The notes: a model not told the origin generated them from the sequence alone. 64,000 nt of DNA from Azospirillum tabaci (GCF_014596085.1 NZ_JACCJY010000005.1:124001-188000), one strand, 5' to 3'; positions 1-9,031 are shown, numbered from the stretch's first letter. Numbers and translations: made by a program.

Positions 1-101
1 AAGCGGCCATGAACGTCGGCGGCGTAGACCTTGGGGCGCTGCACGAACCAGCGCTCGCGCGGCTGGTCGGCATCATGGGCGGTGGGGGAGGTGAGGGACA
101 T
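1..101 (-). CDS. CcoG/FixG/RdxA-like protein, N-terminal fragment
   Basis: The first 33 codons of a leftward gene; the rest lies beyond the window. The start is the ATG read from 101. The peptide begins MSLTSPTAHDADQPRERW and continues with RPKVYAADVHGR. A basic KVY..xVxG stretch just after a short polar leader is typical of the start of cytochrome cbb3 oxidase accessory proteins (CcoG/FixG/RdxA), which continue into a membrane-bound ferredoxin-like protein. That family call is inference from about a dozen residues. No Fe-S or membrane segment is visible because the gene is cut. Confidence 0.4.
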   Translation of the reverse strand, partial: MSLTSPTAHDADQPRERWFVQRPKVYAADVHGR

Positions 102-209
102 GGCGTGCGACCTTGCTTTGACGCGACGGTCAACCTAGCCCCTCTTTTATAAGCCTTCTGTGATGTAGTCACACTGCGGTAAATCAGCCGCCGCGGCGGC
201 AAAATGGGT

Positions 210-761
210 CTAGACCGCCTCGCCGCGCAGTTCGGCCAGCCCGTCCTCATAGGCGCGGTCGAACAGCGATTCCAGCCGCGCGTCGGTGCCGCGCAGGCCG
301 GCGACGACCGCGTGCGCCCACTCGAAATACTCGATCTTGCGTTCCAGCGGCCAGTCGGCGGGCGGGCTGTGCGCCATCGAGCGCAGGTTGGACACCTTGT
401 CGGCCAGTTTCACCAGCTTGGCGCGGGAGGAAGCGGTGGGGGCGGCGTCGATCTGCCGCTGCTTGCGCTCCGCCTTGCGCAGGCGCTTGTCGTCGGTGGT
501 CTCGGCGACGACGCCGGCGACCTCCGCTCCGAAATGCTGCTCGATCTCCTCATAGGAGGCGTCGGTGTCCTCCAGCGTGTCGTGCAGCAAGGCGGCGATG
601 ACCACCACCGGGTCCTGGCCCGCCGTCGCCTCGGCGCACAGGAACGCCACTTCCGACAGGTGGTTGAGGTAGGGCTCGGCGCGCACGCCCTTGCGGCGCT
701 GGTCGATGTGCTTGTGCGCGGCGAACTCCAGCGCGCGGGCGAAGTCGAGAAGGGCTGTCAT
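210..761 (-). CDS. MESH1-like HD-domain (p)ppGpp/NADPH hydrolase
   Basis: 183 residues, the length of stand-alone small alarmone hydrolases. The HD-domain metal ligands fall at almost the same positions as in human MESH1: H34, H60-D61 within LLHDTLEDT, and D121 within KLADKVSNLR; the E64-D65 pair follows the HD. There is no synthetase, TGS or ACT domain, so this is a hydrolase-only protein, expected to remove the 3'-pyrophosphate of ppGpp (some members also hydrolyse NADPH). AGGAAC lies just upstream of the ATG. The gene is divergent from the VWA gene, with starts 67 bp apart. A full-length RelA/SpoT is presumably elsewhere. Confidence 0.85.
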   Translation of the reverse strand: MTALLDFARALEFAAHKHIDQRRKGVRAEPYLNHLSEVAFLCAEATAGQDPVVVIAALLHDTLEDTDASYEEIEQHFGAEVAGVVAETTDDKRLRKAERKQRQIDAAPTASSRAKLVKLADKVSNLRSMAHSPPADWPLERKIEYFEWAHAVVAGLRGTDARLESLFDRAYEDGLAELRGEAV

Positions 762-828
762 GGCGTTCCTGGCGGGTCGGCGCTACGATGCGGGCGGATG
801 GGGACGAAACCCCACGGGGGGAAGCGGC

Positions 829-2022
829 ATGTTCACGGGTTTCTTCTTCGAACTGCGCAAGGCGGGCGTGCCGGTCTCGCTGAACGAGTACCTGACGCTC
901 ATGGAGGCCATGAAGCGCGGCGTCGCCGCCTTCCGCGTCGAAGACTTCTATTACCTCAGCCGGGCCTGTCTGGTGAAGGACGAGCGCAATCTCGACCGCT
1001 TCGACCGGGTGTTCGGACAGGTCTTCAAAGGGCTGGAAGGGGCGGAGGGCGCCGGGGGCGACGAGATTCCCGTGGTCGACCTGCCGGAGGAGTGGCTGCG
1101 CAAGCTGGCCGAACGCTTCCTGACCGAGGAGGAGAAGGCGCAGATCCAGGCGCTGGGCGGCTGGCAGAAGCTGATGGAGACGCTGGCGGAGCGGCTGGCC
1201 GAACAGAAGGGTCGGCACCAGGGCGGTTCCAAATGGATCGGCACCGCCGGCACCTCGCCCTTCGGCGCCTACGGCTACAACCCGGAAGGCGTGCGCATCG
1301 GCCAGAAGGAATCCCGCCACCGCCGCGCCGTGAAGGTGTGGGACAAGCGGGAATTCAAAAATCTGGACGATCAGGTCGAGATCGGCACCCGCAACATCAA
1401 GGTGGCGCTGCGCCGGCTGCGCAAGTTCGCCCGCACCGGGGCGGCCAGCGAGTTGGACCTGCCCGGCACCATCCGCGCCACCGCCAGCAACGCCGGCTGG
1501 CTGGACCTGAAGATGGTGCCGGAGCGGCACAACACGGTGAAGGTGCTGCTGTTCCTCGACATCGGCGGCTCGATGGACGACCACATCCGGCTGGTCGAGG
1601 AGCTGTTTTCCGCCGCGCGGGGCGAGTTCAAGCATCTGGAGCACTTCTACTTTCACAACTGCGTTTACGAGAGCGTGTGGCGCGACAACAAGCGCCGCCA
1701 CGACGAGCGCACCCCGACCTGGGACGTGCTGCACACCTATCCCGCCGACTACAAGTTGGTTTTCGTCGGCGACGCGGCGATGAGTCCCTACGAGATCGTC
1801 TATGCCGGCGGCAGCGTCGAGCATTGGAACGAGGAGCCGGGGCAGGTCTGGCTGCAGCGGATGCTGTCGGTCTACAGCCGCGCCGTCTGGCTCAACCCCA
1901 CGCCGGAATCCCGCTGGGGCTATACGGAAAGCACCCGCATGCTGCAGCGGCTTTTGGGCGGGCGCATGTACCCGCTGACGCTGCAGGGGCTGGACGCCGC
2001 GATGCGGGAACTGGTGCGGTAA
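829..2022 (+). CDS. VWA (CoxE-like) domain protein
   Basis: 397 residues from ATG 829; an upstream in-frame ATG at 691 would run into the divergent gene and is rejected. The N-terminus (FFFELRKAGVPVSLNEYLTL) resembles CoxE-type proteins. A von Willebrand A fold occupies the C-terminal half, starting at FLDIGGSMD. Its MIDAS motif is D244-I-G-G-S248, so the first serine of the usual DxSxS is replaced by glycine. CoxE-like proteins normally work with a MoxR-type AAA+ ATPase as metal-cofactor insertion or remodelling factors. No MoxR gene is present nearby in the window, so the partner is unknown. Confidence 0.8.
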   Translation: MFTGFFFELRKAGVPVSLNEYLTLMEAMKRGVAAFRVEDFYYLSRACLVKDERNLDRFDRVFGQVFKGLEGAEGAGGDEIPVVDLPEEWLRKLAERFLTEEEKAQIQALGGWQKLMETLAERLAEQKGRHQGGSKWIGTAGTSPFGAYGYNPEGVRIGQKESRHRRAVKVWDKREFKNLDDQVEIGTRNIKVALRRLRKFARTGAASELDLPGTIRATASNAGWLDLKMVPERHNTVKVLLFLDIGGSMDDHIRLVEELFSAARGEFKHLEHFYFHNCVYESVWRDNKRRHDERTPTWDVLHTYPADYKLVFVGDAAMSPYEIVYAGGSVEHWNEEPGQVWLQRMLSVYSRAVWLNPTPESRWGYTESTRMLQRLLGGRMYPLTLQGLDAAMRELVR

Positions 2023-2436
2023 CGGCACCGTCCGGCCTCTTTCAACACTCCACTTGTTCGCTTGTAAACGGATGGCGCGGAGCGGCGTCCGCCGGCGCGA
2101 TAGCTTTTCAATCTCTGGCTGAGACAACCTTCTGCAAATGCGTCTATTGAAACTGAATTGTCTCAGTAATTGAACGAGTTTACGCCTTATCCAAAGACCA
2201 TGAGGTCCGAGTCGCAAAGTTAAGTATCTGAACAATGTCTGAATCGGTATTTCCATCCGATACAAACTTGGTCAAGCTATCGTTTGTTTTAAACGTTGAT
2301 CGTCATTTTTGCGGCTTGCTGGCAACATTGAACGTCAAACAGTTATTGAGAATCGTTCTCTCTTGAACGCATACGAGTGCATTACGAAGGATGGGACTTC
2401 TCGTTCACAGTATGCAGTCGATGAGGTTAAGGGGAA
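2023..2436. other. AT-rich intergenic region upstream of chemoreceptor gene
   Basis: 414 bp without a credible gene. From about 2040 to 2400 base composition is clearly richer in A/T than either flank. It contains a 9-bp inverted repeat (2119-2127 and 2158-2166) and a GAGAA-TCG-TTCTC dyad at 2348-2360 that resembles the core of Fur-type boxes. Short reading frames here lack ribosome binding sites and known motifs. It may be the control region of the downstream receptor or a remnant of transferred DNA. Confidence 0.6.
2119..2166. repeat. Inverted repeat CTGAGACAA / TTGTCTCAG
   Basis: Perfect 9-bp arms at 2119-2127 and 2158-2166, separated by 30 bp. The loop is too long and there is no T-run, so it is not an obvious terminator. 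It could be a pair of half-sites for a DNA-binding protein, 97 bp after the VWA stop and 271 bp before the chemoreceptor start. Confidence 0.5.
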
Positions 2437-4128
2437 ATGGAGGGTGTTCTTGCACGTATCAGTATCAGCGGCAAAATCTACAGCGTTGTCGCGATCCTGG
2501 GAGTGGTGGCTGCCGTCATCGGCGGGGTTGGCTTCATCGGAATGCAAACCTACGACGTCAAGTTCGATCAGGTTCAGAACTGGTCCCGACGGGCGCTGAT
2601 CAACGAGCAGATCAATGGTCTGATTTACAAGGTCGTCATGGACAGCCGCGGCATTTACGCCGCGGACGGACCGACGGACGCCACGCCCTACGCCAAGAAC
2701 ATTCTCGGTGCCACCAGCGAGCTGGAAAAGCTCATGGGGAACCTGGAGGCCCTGCTGCCCCCGGACAGCAAGGCTGCGTTCCGCGAGGCCCAGCAAACGG
2801 CGCGCGCGTTCGTCCTGCACCGCAACGAGGTTGCCCGCCTCGGGATGGAGTCGAGCCCGGACAAGGCGCGCCAACATGGCGACACCACCGAGGGGCGCGC
2901 GGTCCGCACCAAGCTGGGCCAGTTCATGGAGGCGGCCTCCGACCGCAACATGCAGGGCATCGAGAAGGCCAACGAGGAGCTGAGCGCTCTGAACAGCCTG
3001 ATGACGACGCTGATGCTGGCCATCGGCGTCGGCGGCGGCCTCGGCGCGCTGGCGTTGAGCGTCCTGGTCGCGCGCATCGGCATCTCCCGCCCGATCGCCG
3101 GGATCACCGACGTCATGGGACGTCTGGCGACGGGCGACACCTCGGTGACGGTGCCGGGCCTCGGCCGTGGCGACGAGATCGGCGGCATGGCCAAGGCCGT
3201 GGCGGTCTTCAAGGACAACGCCGTGGACCGCGAGCGCATGAGGGCCGCCGAAGAGGCGGAGCGTCGCGCCAAGGAACGGCGCACCCACGCCGTCGAGGAA
3301 CTGGTCCAGTCCTTCGACCGGAACGTCTCCGGCATCCTGCGCACCGTGGCCTCCGCCGCCACGGAGTTGGAGGCCACGGCGCAGAGCATGCTGACGACCG
3401 CCGACCAGACCAAGGGGCAGGCGGCCAGCACGGCGGCGGCGGCCGAGCAGGCGTCGGTCAACGTGCAGACCGTCGCCGCGGCGACCAACGAGCTGAGCGC
3501 GTCGATCAATGAGATCAGCGGGCAGGTGACGCGCTCCACCAGCATCGCCAGCCACGCGGTTGGCGAGGCGCAGCAGACCAACGAGCGCGTCCAGGGCCTC
3601 GTCGCGCAGGCGCAGCGGATCGGCGACGTGGTGAAGCTCATCACCGACATCGCCTCTCAGACCAACCTGCTGGCGCTCAACGCCACCATCGAGGCGGCGC
3701 GGGCCGGGGAGGCCGGCAAGGGCTTCGCCGTGGTGGCGTCGGAGGTGAAGAACCTCGCCAACCAGACGGCCAAGGCGACGGAGGAGATCGCCTCCCAGAT
3801 CGCCTCCATGCAGGAGGCCACCGGCGGGGCGGCGGCGGCCATCAACGGGATCGGCGACACCATCGGCACCATCAGCGAGATCGCCACGATCATCGCCTCG
3901 GCGGTCGAGGAGCAGGGGTCGGCGACCGGCGAGATCGCCCGCAACGTGCAGCAGGCCGCGCAGGGCACCCATCTGGTGACCACCAACATCACCGAGGTCA
4001 GCGACGGCGCCACCCAGACCGGCTCCGCCGCCACCCAGGTTCTGGGCGCCGCCGGCGAACTCTCCCGTCAGTCGGAAGTTCTGCGGACGGAGGTGGAGTC
4101 CTTCCTGGCCGGCATCCGCGCCGCGTAA
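2437..4128 (+). CDS. Methyl-accepting chemotaxis protein
   Basis: 563 residues with classic transmembrane chemoreceptor layout: TM1 at about 12-34, a periplasmic helical sensor domain of about 150 residues, TM2 at about 188-210, a HAMP domain ([20 protein letters not shown]), then a long coiled-coil signalling domain. The conserved hairpin tip lies at about 406-442 ([20 protein letters not shown]). There is no C-terminal CheR/CheB tether pentapeptide; the protein ends AGIRAA. AAGGGGA abuts the ATG, closer than ideal, but no other in-frame start precedes TM1. Ligand unknown. It is a lone receptor with no che genes nearby. Confidence 0.92.
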   Translation: MEGVLARISISGKIYSVVAILGVVAAVIGGVGFIGMQTYDVKFDQVQNWSRRALINEQINGLIYKVVMDSRGIYAADGPTDATPYAKNILGATSELEKLMGNLEALLPPDSKAAFREAQQTARAFVLHRNEVARLGMESSPDKARQHGDTTEGRAVRTKLGQFMEAASDRNMQGIEKANEELSALNSLMTTLMLAIGVGGGLGALALSVLVARIGISRPIAGITDVMGRLATGDTSVTVPGLGRGDEIGGMAKAVAVFKDNAVDRERMRAAEEAERRAKERRTHAVEELVQSFDRNVSGILRTVASAATELEATAQSMLTTADQTKGQAASTAAAAEQASVNVQTVAAATNELSASINEISGQVTRSTSIASHAVGEAQQTNERVQGLVAQAQRIGDVVKLITDIASQTNLLALNATIEAARAGEAGKGFAVVASEVKNLANQTAKATEEIASQIASMQEATGGAAAAINGIGDTIGTISEIATIIASAVEEQGSATGEIARNVQQAAQGTHLVTTNITEVSDGATQTGSAATQVLGAAGELSRQSEVLRTEVESFLAGIRAA

Positions 4129-4259
4129 GTGTGTGAAGGGGGTGCGCAAGGGAGCGCGCCCCCGCGCATTCTCATCCTGAACGGACCGAACGGCATTTGC
4201 CGGACCGAAATCCCGTTTTTATCGTCACGGCCAATTCGTGTTCGAATGGAGGGTTGACC

Positions 4260-4964
4260 GTGGCGAAATCCTATCTGGCGTCCTGGAAGAAGGCGAAGGA
4301 CCGCTTCGAGAAGGCGACGGGCAAGAAGAAGCCCGATCCCAAGAGCCGTTTCGGCAAGCTGTTCAGCAAGATCAGCTCGACCGGCCTGGAGAGCGCGCTG
4401 AAGAGCTACGACGCCGCCACGACGGTGAAGGACGCGCAGAAGCACGCTCGCGCCTTCCAATCCGCGGCAAGCGGCTACATCCCCACGCTCGACGCGGCGG
4501 GCAAGGCGGCCAAGCAGGACGGCGACGCGGTCTACGCCGAGGCCTGCGCCGACATGGTGGCGTCGCTAAACAAGATCGCCGGCAGCGTCGTGACGGATTT
4601 GGAACGGTTCGACGGCCTGCCGAAGACCATCGAAGGCTATTTCAAATCGCCCTACTGGTTCAAGCTGCTGCACAAGGTCGCGAAGCAGGAGATGTCGCTC
4701 GAGAACGTCGAGCTGTACGACAAGATCCTGAAAGGCAAGCTGTCGAAGGCGGAACCTGCGGAAGAGGCGTACAAGGAATACGTGGCCGTCCGCTCACCCA
4801 AAGAAGTGAACATCGGGTCGGGAACCCGGAGCGCCTGCAAGAAGTGCGCGGATCAGGGCGCTTGGACCGACATGCCTTGGGACAAGGTGGCGAAGGATCT
4901 GGGCGTCAACCTGGCCGACACCATCGGCCGCCTGCACAGCGCGCTCGCCAAGGGCGAGATCTGA
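4260..4964 (+). CDS. Hypothetical helical protein with C-terminal CxxC
   Basis: 234 residues from GTG 4260, chosen because GGAGGG sits 7 bp upstream; an ATG at 4197 has no ribosome site. The protein is lysine/alanine-rich and predicted mostly helical. It has no signal peptide or membrane segment. A lone CxxC pair (C193, C196 in SACKKCADQG) lies near the C-terminus, before a tryptophan-containing tail. I do not recognise the family. It stands alone between the chemoreceptor and a monooxygenase-like gene, both on the same strand. Confidence 0.7.
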   Translation: MAKSYLASWKKAKDRFEKATGKKKPDPKSRFGKLFSKISSTGLESALKSYDAATTVKDAQKHARAFQSAASGYIPTLDAAGKAAKQDGDAVYAEACADMVASLNKIAGSVVTDLERFDGLPKTIEGYFKSPYWFKLLHKVAKQEMSLENVELYDKILKGKLSKAEPAEEAYKEYVAVRSPKEVNIGSGTRSACKKCADQGAWTDMPWDKVAKDLGVNLADTIGRLHSALAKGEI

Positions 4965-5062
4965 CGGCCGGGGGCGGTTGACGCGGTCAGGTTGACGGGG
5001 CGGGCCTCCGCCGTCACTTTGAAGGTTCTTCTTTCCAAGGGACGGCATCGGGAGGCTCCGCC

Positions 5063-5383
5063 ATGTACATCGCCATGAACCGTTTCCGCGTGCGTCCGGA
5101 CTCGGAGCGGGACTTCGAGGAGGTCTGGCTGAACCGCGAGGTCCATTTGAACAATGTCCCCGGCTTCGTGGAATTCCACATGCTGCGCGGCCCGCGCTAC
5201 GAGGACCACCGCCTCTACTCCTCCCACACCGTCTGGGAGTCGGAGGCGCATTTCCAGGCCTGGACCCGGTCGGAGGAGTTCCGCGCCGCCCATCGCGGGG
5301 CGGGGGACCGCAAGCCGCTCTATCTCGGCCCGCCGCAATTCGAAGGCTTCGAGGTGATCCAGACCGTGGGGCGCGAGGGCTAA
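5063..5383 (+). CDS. Antibiotic biosynthesis monooxygenase (ABM) / HmoA-like protein
   Basis: 106 residues, the usual length of single-domain ABM ferredoxin-like-fold proteins that include IsdG/HmoA haem-degrading monooxygenases. The start MYIAMNRFRV places an Asn in the first strand, and the segment HTVWESEAHFQAW with a downstream AAH gives the W and H pattern common in HmoA-type members. GGGAGG precedes the ATG. Haem degradation is possible but not proven: ABM domains also occur in quinone-forming and purely structural proteins. Confidence 0.75.
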   Translation: MYIAMNRFRVRPDSERDFEEVWLNREVHLNNVPGFVEFHMLRGPRYEDHRLYSSHTVWESEAHFQAWTRSEEFRAAHRGAGDRKPLYLGPPQFEGFEVIQTVGREG

Positions 5384-5399
5384 GCCGTCGCGCTTGCGG

Positions 5400-5879
5400 T
5401 CAGCCCTTCAGCGCGTCTTCGTCGCCGATCAGGCGATGGGCGATGGCGACGGTGATCAGGCCGGCGAGCAGAAGGCCATACTGCCACAGGCTGGACCAGT
5501 CGCCGGTCTGCACGTCGCCCGCCACCGCCTGGACCGGGCGCACGATCAGCTGCCGCAACAGCGTGATCATCGCCACCTCCAGGAAGACCCGCAGGTGGAA
5601 GCGGTTGGTCCGTACGTAATCGACCTCCGCGGAGATCAGCGCGGACAGGGTCCAGACGATGAACAGCACGCCGAGCGCGTGCAGGAAGCCATGCGCCAGT
5701 TGGTCCTTCTGGAAGGCCGCCCAGGCCTCCACGAAGAACTCCCAGACCACCATGGCGCTCGCCGCGACCAGAGCGATCGCCAGGACGACGTGCAGCAGCC
5801 CGTTGAAGGACTTCAGGGCGCGGATCAGGCCCTGTTCGAGAAGCGAGTTGGACGGGGCGCGGGGGAGCGATTGCAGCAT
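5400..5879 (-). CDS. PsiE-family (phosphate-starvation-inducible) membrane protein
   Basis: 159 residues from the ATG at 5879. Four hydrophobic segments (LHVVLAIALVAASAMVVWEFF, HALGVLFIVWTLSALI, the FLEVAMITLLRQLIV segment and WQYGLLLAGLITVAIAH) and the EVDYVRTNRFHLRVFLEVA signature identify the PsiE family. Its members are inner-membrane proteins of unknown biochemical role, first seen as phosphate-starvation-induced in E. coli. It is convergent with the ABM gene, 16 bp apart. Longer upstream starts are possible but extend into low-complexity sequence. Confidence 0.8.
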   Translation of the reverse strand: MLQSLPRAPSNSLLEQGLIRALKSFNGLLHVVLAIALVAASAMVVWEFFVEAWAAFQKDQLAHGFLHALGVLFIVWTLSALISAEVDYVRTNRFHLRVFLEVAMITLLRQLIVRPVQAVAGDVQTGDWSSLWQYGLLLAGLITVAIAHRLIGDEDALKG

Positions 5880-6129
5880 CGTGGCTTGTCGCAAGGTCGA
5901 AGGGTGCGGGAAGATAGAAGCCCAACCCGGCGGACGCCCCCGCCGTTTTGCCATTGCCGCCATGGGGAAAACGCAAGCATTGCAGCTCAGCGTCAAGTCG
6001 CCGCATCAATGGTCCCGGCTTTGCAGGTGGAAAAAAGCGCCGGCCATTGAACTGCGGGCCTGCTTTCGTCTAGGGTCGCTCCGGTCCCTCCGGCTTCGTT
6101 CCTTCGAGGGTTTCCCCAGGAGTGAATGG

Positions 6130-7575
6130 ATGCGCGAAACCACCCCCATCACGGTCGCCCGCGGCGACGGCATCGGTCCGGAGATCACCGACGCGGTGCT
6201 TCACGTGATGGAGGCCGCCGGCGCCCGCCTGAAGGTGGAGGAGGTGCCGGCGGGGGAGCAGGTCTACCGCCGCGGCCATCTGGGCGGGCTGGACGCCGCC
6301 GGCTGGGGGTCGATCCGCCGCACCCGCGTCTTCCTGAAGGGACCGATCACCACGCCCCAGGGCTACGGCAACAAATCGCTGAACGTCACCGCGCGCACCA
6401 CGCTGGGGCTGTTCGCCAACGTGCGGCCCTGCGTGTCGCACCATCCCTATGTCCGCACGCGGCACCCGCGCATGGACGTGGTCATCATCCGCGAGAACGA
6501 GGAGGACCTCTACGCCGGGATCGAGCACCGCCAGACCGACGACGTGATCCAGTCGGTCAAGCTGATCTCCCGGCCGGGGTCGGAGCGCATCGTCCGCTAC
6601 GCCTTCGACTACGCCCGCGCCAACCACCGGCGCAAGGTGACGGCCTTCGTCAAGGACAACGTCATGAAGATGACGGACGGGCTGTTCCTGAAGATCTTCA
6701 ACGAGATCGCCGCCGAATATCCGGAGATCAAGGCCGACCACCTGATCGTCGACATCGGCGCCGCCCGTCTGGCCGACCAGCCGGAGCGCTTCGACGTGAT
6801 CGTGACGCTGAACCTCTACGGCGACATCGTGTCGGACATCGCCGCCCAGATCACCGGCTCGGTCGGGCTGGCCGGGTCCGCCAACATCGGCGACGCCTGC
6901 GCCATGTTCGAGGCGATCCACGGCTCGGCGCCGATGATCGCCGGGCAGGGGATCGCCAACCCGTCGGGCCTGCTGATGGCCGCGGTGATGATGCTGGTCC
7001 ACATCGGGCAGGGCGACGTGGCGGCGCGCATCCACAACGCCTGGCTCAAGACCATCGAGGACGGCGTCCACACGGTGGACATCTTCAACCGCGGGGTCAG
7101 CCGCCAGCGCGTCGGCACCCACGCCTTCGCGAACGCGGTGGTGGAGCGGCTGGGCCAGATGCCGGTGACGCTGCCCACCGTCGGCTATGCCGTCACCGCG
7201 CGGCCCGCCTATGAATCCGGGGTTCGGCTGTCCCCCCGCCGCAAGGCGGTGAAGGAGCTGGTGGGGGTGGACGTGTTCCTGCATTGGCCGGGCGGCAACC
7301 CGGACGAGCTGGCCGGGCTGGTCCTGCCGGTGGGCACCCCGGCGCTGCGCCTGTCCAGCATCTCCAACCGCTCGCAGAAAGTCTGGCCGGAGGGCAACAT
7401 CGGCGTCTTCTGCACCGACCATTGGCGCTGCCGCTTCCTGGCGCCGGAGGGCGTGGCGGTCGGCCACCCCGACATCGTCGAGCTTCTGTCGGGCCTTGCC
7501 CGCGCCGGGCTGGATTTCACCCAGACCGAGAACCTGTGCAACTTCGACGGCAAGTCCGGCTTCTCGGCCACCTGA
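6130..7575 (+). CDS. Isocitrate dehydrogenase, Rickettsia/Thermus-type with C-terminal extension
   Basis: 481 residues from ATG 6130, with AGGAGTG 6 bp upstream. The first ~345 residues form the beta-decarboxylating dehydrogenase domain. Isocitrate-contact residues are visible: S83, N85 and R89 in NKSLNVTAR, R99, R121, Y129, K175, and metal ligands D232/D236. The ~135-residue C-terminal domain matches the layout of Rickettsia and Thermus enzymes (about 480-496 aa). At the cofactor loop, HGSAPMIAG has M269-I270 where the NADP-specific E. coli enzyme has Lys-Tyr, which hints at NAD use. A second, unrelated icd lies at 10896-12119. Confidence 0.88.
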   Translation: MRETTPITVARGDGIGPEITDAVLHVMEAAGARLKVEEVPAGEQVYRRGHLGGLDAAGWGSIRRTRVFLKGPITTPQGYGNKSLNVTARTTLGLFANVRPCVSHHPYVRTRHPRMDVVIIRENEEDLYAGIEHRQTDDVIQSVKLISRPGSERIVRYAFDYARANHRRKVTAFVKDNVMKMTDGLFLKIFNEIAAEYPEIKADHLIVDIGAARLADQPERFDVIVTLNLYGDIVSDIAAQITGSVGLAGSANIGDACAMFEAIHGSAPMIAGQGIANPSGLLMAAVMMLVHIGQGDVAARIHNAWLKTIEDGVHTVDIFNRGVSRQRVGTHAFANAVVERLGQMPVTLPTVGYAVTARPAYESGVRLSPRRKAVKELVGVDVFLHWPGGNPDELAGLVLPVGTPALRLSSISNRSQKVWPEGNIGVFCTDHWRCRFLAPEGVAVGHPDIVELLSGLARAGLDFTQTENLCNFDGKSGFSAT

Positions 7576-7588
7576 ACCGCGACGCGGT

Positions 7589-7615
7589 GGAATAATCCTT
7601 CTCCGCCGGGCGTCC
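7589..7615 (+). promoter_or_regulatory. Candidate ECF-sigma promoter upstream of the sigma factor gene
   Basis: GGAAT (7589-7593), 17 bp, then CGTCC (7611-7615), 39 bp before the sigma factor start. The GGAA-N16/17-CGT pattern is that of many ECF-sigma promoters, and ECF operons are usually autoregulated. Only pattern matching supports it. Confidence 0.4.
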
Positions 7616-7653
7616 AGACGGGCAGGACATCCTTCCAAGGGGAGCGCCGCCGC

Positions 7654-8220
7654 ATGCCTCTGCCAAAGCCGCCTCCCGATCCCCCGCCGGCCGCCGGCCC
7701 GCCGGCCAACGCCCCGGTGGACGAGCGGGCCATCGCCGCGCAGGTGCCCCGGCTGCGCCGCTACGCCGCCGCGCTGGCCGGCAACCTGTCCGACGCCGAC
7801 GACCTCGTGCAGGACTGCATCGAGAAGGCGCTGGCCAACCGGCACACGCTGCGGGACGTCACCCGGCTCGCCGGCTGGCTGCTGTCGATCCTGCACAACC
7901 TCCATGTCTCCGGCCTGCGCTGGCGCCGCCGCCGCGGGCCGGAGGTGCCGGTGGAGGATCTCGCCAACGATCTGGCGCTCAGCGCCGCCCCCGCCGACCG
8001 GGCGGAGGTGCGGGATTTCGTGCGCGCCTTCAGCCAGCTGTCGGAGGAGCACCGGGCCGTGCTTCTGCTGACCGGGCTGGAAGGGCTGTCCTACCGCGAG
8101 GCGGCGGAGGTTCTGGGGGTTCCGGTGGGAACCGTCATGTCGCGGCTGGCCCGCGCCCGGGAACGGCTGCGCGTCCTGCTGGACGGCGGGACGGAACAGG
8201 CGGTGAGGAGGATCAAGTGA
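7654..8220 (+). CDS. ECF-family RNA polymerase sigma factor
   Basis: 188 residues. After a proline-rich leader of about 20 residues come region 2 (LRRYAAALAGNLSDADDLVQDCIEKAL ... RLAGWLLSILHNLHVSGLR) and region 4 (LSEEHRAVLLLTGLEGLSYREAAEVLGVPVGTVMSRLARARERLR). Region 3 is absent, as in all ECF sigmas. AGGGGAG lies 8 bp before the ATG. The next gene overlaps the stop by 1 bp and encodes a membrane anti-sigma factor, so the pair forms a signalling unit. No PhyR-type anti-anti-sigma is adjacent, so this is not obviously the EcfG locus. Confidence 0.9.
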   Translation: MPLPKPPPDPPPAAGPPANAPVDERAIAAQVPRLRRYAAALAGNLSDADDLVQDCIEKALANRHTLRDVTRLAGWLLSILHNLHVSGLRWRRRRGPEVPVEDLANDLALSAAPADRAEVRDFVRAFSQLSEEHRAVLLLTGLEGLSYREAAEVLGVPVGTVMSRLARARERLRVLLDGGTEQAVRRIK

Positions 8221-9011
8221 TGGACACCGAACCGGACGATCCGGTGACCGAAGCCGACCTGCACGCCTGGTTGGACGGCGAACTGCCGGAGGAACGGCGC
8301 GGCGAGGTCGAGCGCCATCTGGCGGGCAACCCCGATCTGGCCCGCCGTTTCGAACGCTACCGTGCCCAGCGGGCGATGCTCCAGGGGGCCTTCGGCCCGC
8401 TGATCGACCGCCCGTTGCCGGCGGCTCTGGTGCCGCCCTACGGCCGCGCGCCGGGGTGGCAGGCCATGCGTTCGCGCCGGTCATTCCAGGCGGTGGCCGC
8501 CGCGGCGGTCTTGCTGGTCTTCGTCGCCGGTGGGGCCGGGGGCTGGTGGCTGCGCGGCTGGACCGGCGGGGTGGGCGGCGGCGGGGCCGCCTTCGTCGCC
8601 GATGCGGTGGCCGCGCACCGGGTCTTCGCGGTGGAGGTCCGCCATCCCGTGGAGGTCGGGGCCGACCAGGAGGCGCATCTCGTGGGGTGGCTGTCCAAAC
8701 GCCTGGGCAAACCCCTGCAGGCGCCGCGGCTGGCCGGCAAGGGCTATGATCTGGTGGGCGGGCGGCTGCTGTCCGACGCGCGCGGTCCGGCGGCCCAGCT
8801 CATGTACCAGGATGCGGCCGGTCGCCGCATCACCCTCTACGTCCGTCCGGCCTCCGACGCGCCGGACACCTCCTTCCGGTTTGCCCAGGACGGCAACGTC
8901 CAGGCTTTCTACTGGCGGGACAACGGTTTGGCGTGGGCTGTAACGGGTGACCTCGACCGAGTGACCCTTTCGGCCATAGCCGAGGAGGTGTACGGAGCGT
9001 TGAACTCATAA
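8220..9011 (+). CDS. Transmembrane anti-sigma factor
   Basis: 263 residues from the ATG overlapping the sigma factor stop (TGATG); a GTG one codon upstream is an alternative. The cytoplasmic N-terminus (EADLHAWLDGELPEERRGEVERHLAGNPDLARRFERYR) is the helical anti-sigma domain of RskA/ChrR-like proteins but lacks the His-Cys-Cys zinc ligands of ZAS domains. One membrane helix lies at about 84-104. A ~160-residue exported sensor domain follows. Release would be expected by proteolysis or conformational change. The signal is unknown; the domain is not a ChrR-type cupin. Confidence 0.8.
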   Translation: MDTEPDDPVTEADLHAWLDGELPEERRGEVERHLAGNPDLARRFERYRAQRAMLQGAFGPLIDRPLPAALVPPYGRAPGWQAMRSRRSFQAVAAAAVLLVFVAGGAGGWWLRGWTGGVGGGGAAFVADAVAAHRVFAVEVRHPVEVGADQEAHLVGWLSKRLGKPLQAPRLAGKGYDLVGGRLLSDARGPAAQLMYQDAAGRRITLYVRPASDAPDTSFRFAQDGNVQAFYWRDNGLAWAVTGDLDRVTLSAIAEEVYGALNS

Positions 9012-9022
9012 CACCCACAGAC

Positions 9023-9031
9023 TTATGCACA
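9023..9031 (+). promoter_or_regulatory. DnaA box in the gcrA control region
   Basis: TTATGCACA, an exact match to the DnaA-box consensus TTATNCACA, 155 bp before the gcrA start and 11 bp after the anti-sigma stop. In Caulobacter DnaA activates gcrA; the same link here is inference. Confidence 0.5.

Noticed and set aside
118..133. TTGAC-N6-GTCAA palindrome upstream of the CcoG-like gene, possible FNR/FixK box
   Set aside because: FNR/FixK sites need TTGAT-N4-ATCAA, total 14 bp. This palindrome is 16 bp, so the half-sites would lie on the wrong helical phase.
2335..4149. 604-codon minus-strand frame opposite the chemoreceptor
   Set aside because: Low-complexity antisense translation; the plus strand has TM, HAMP and signalling hairpin motifs.
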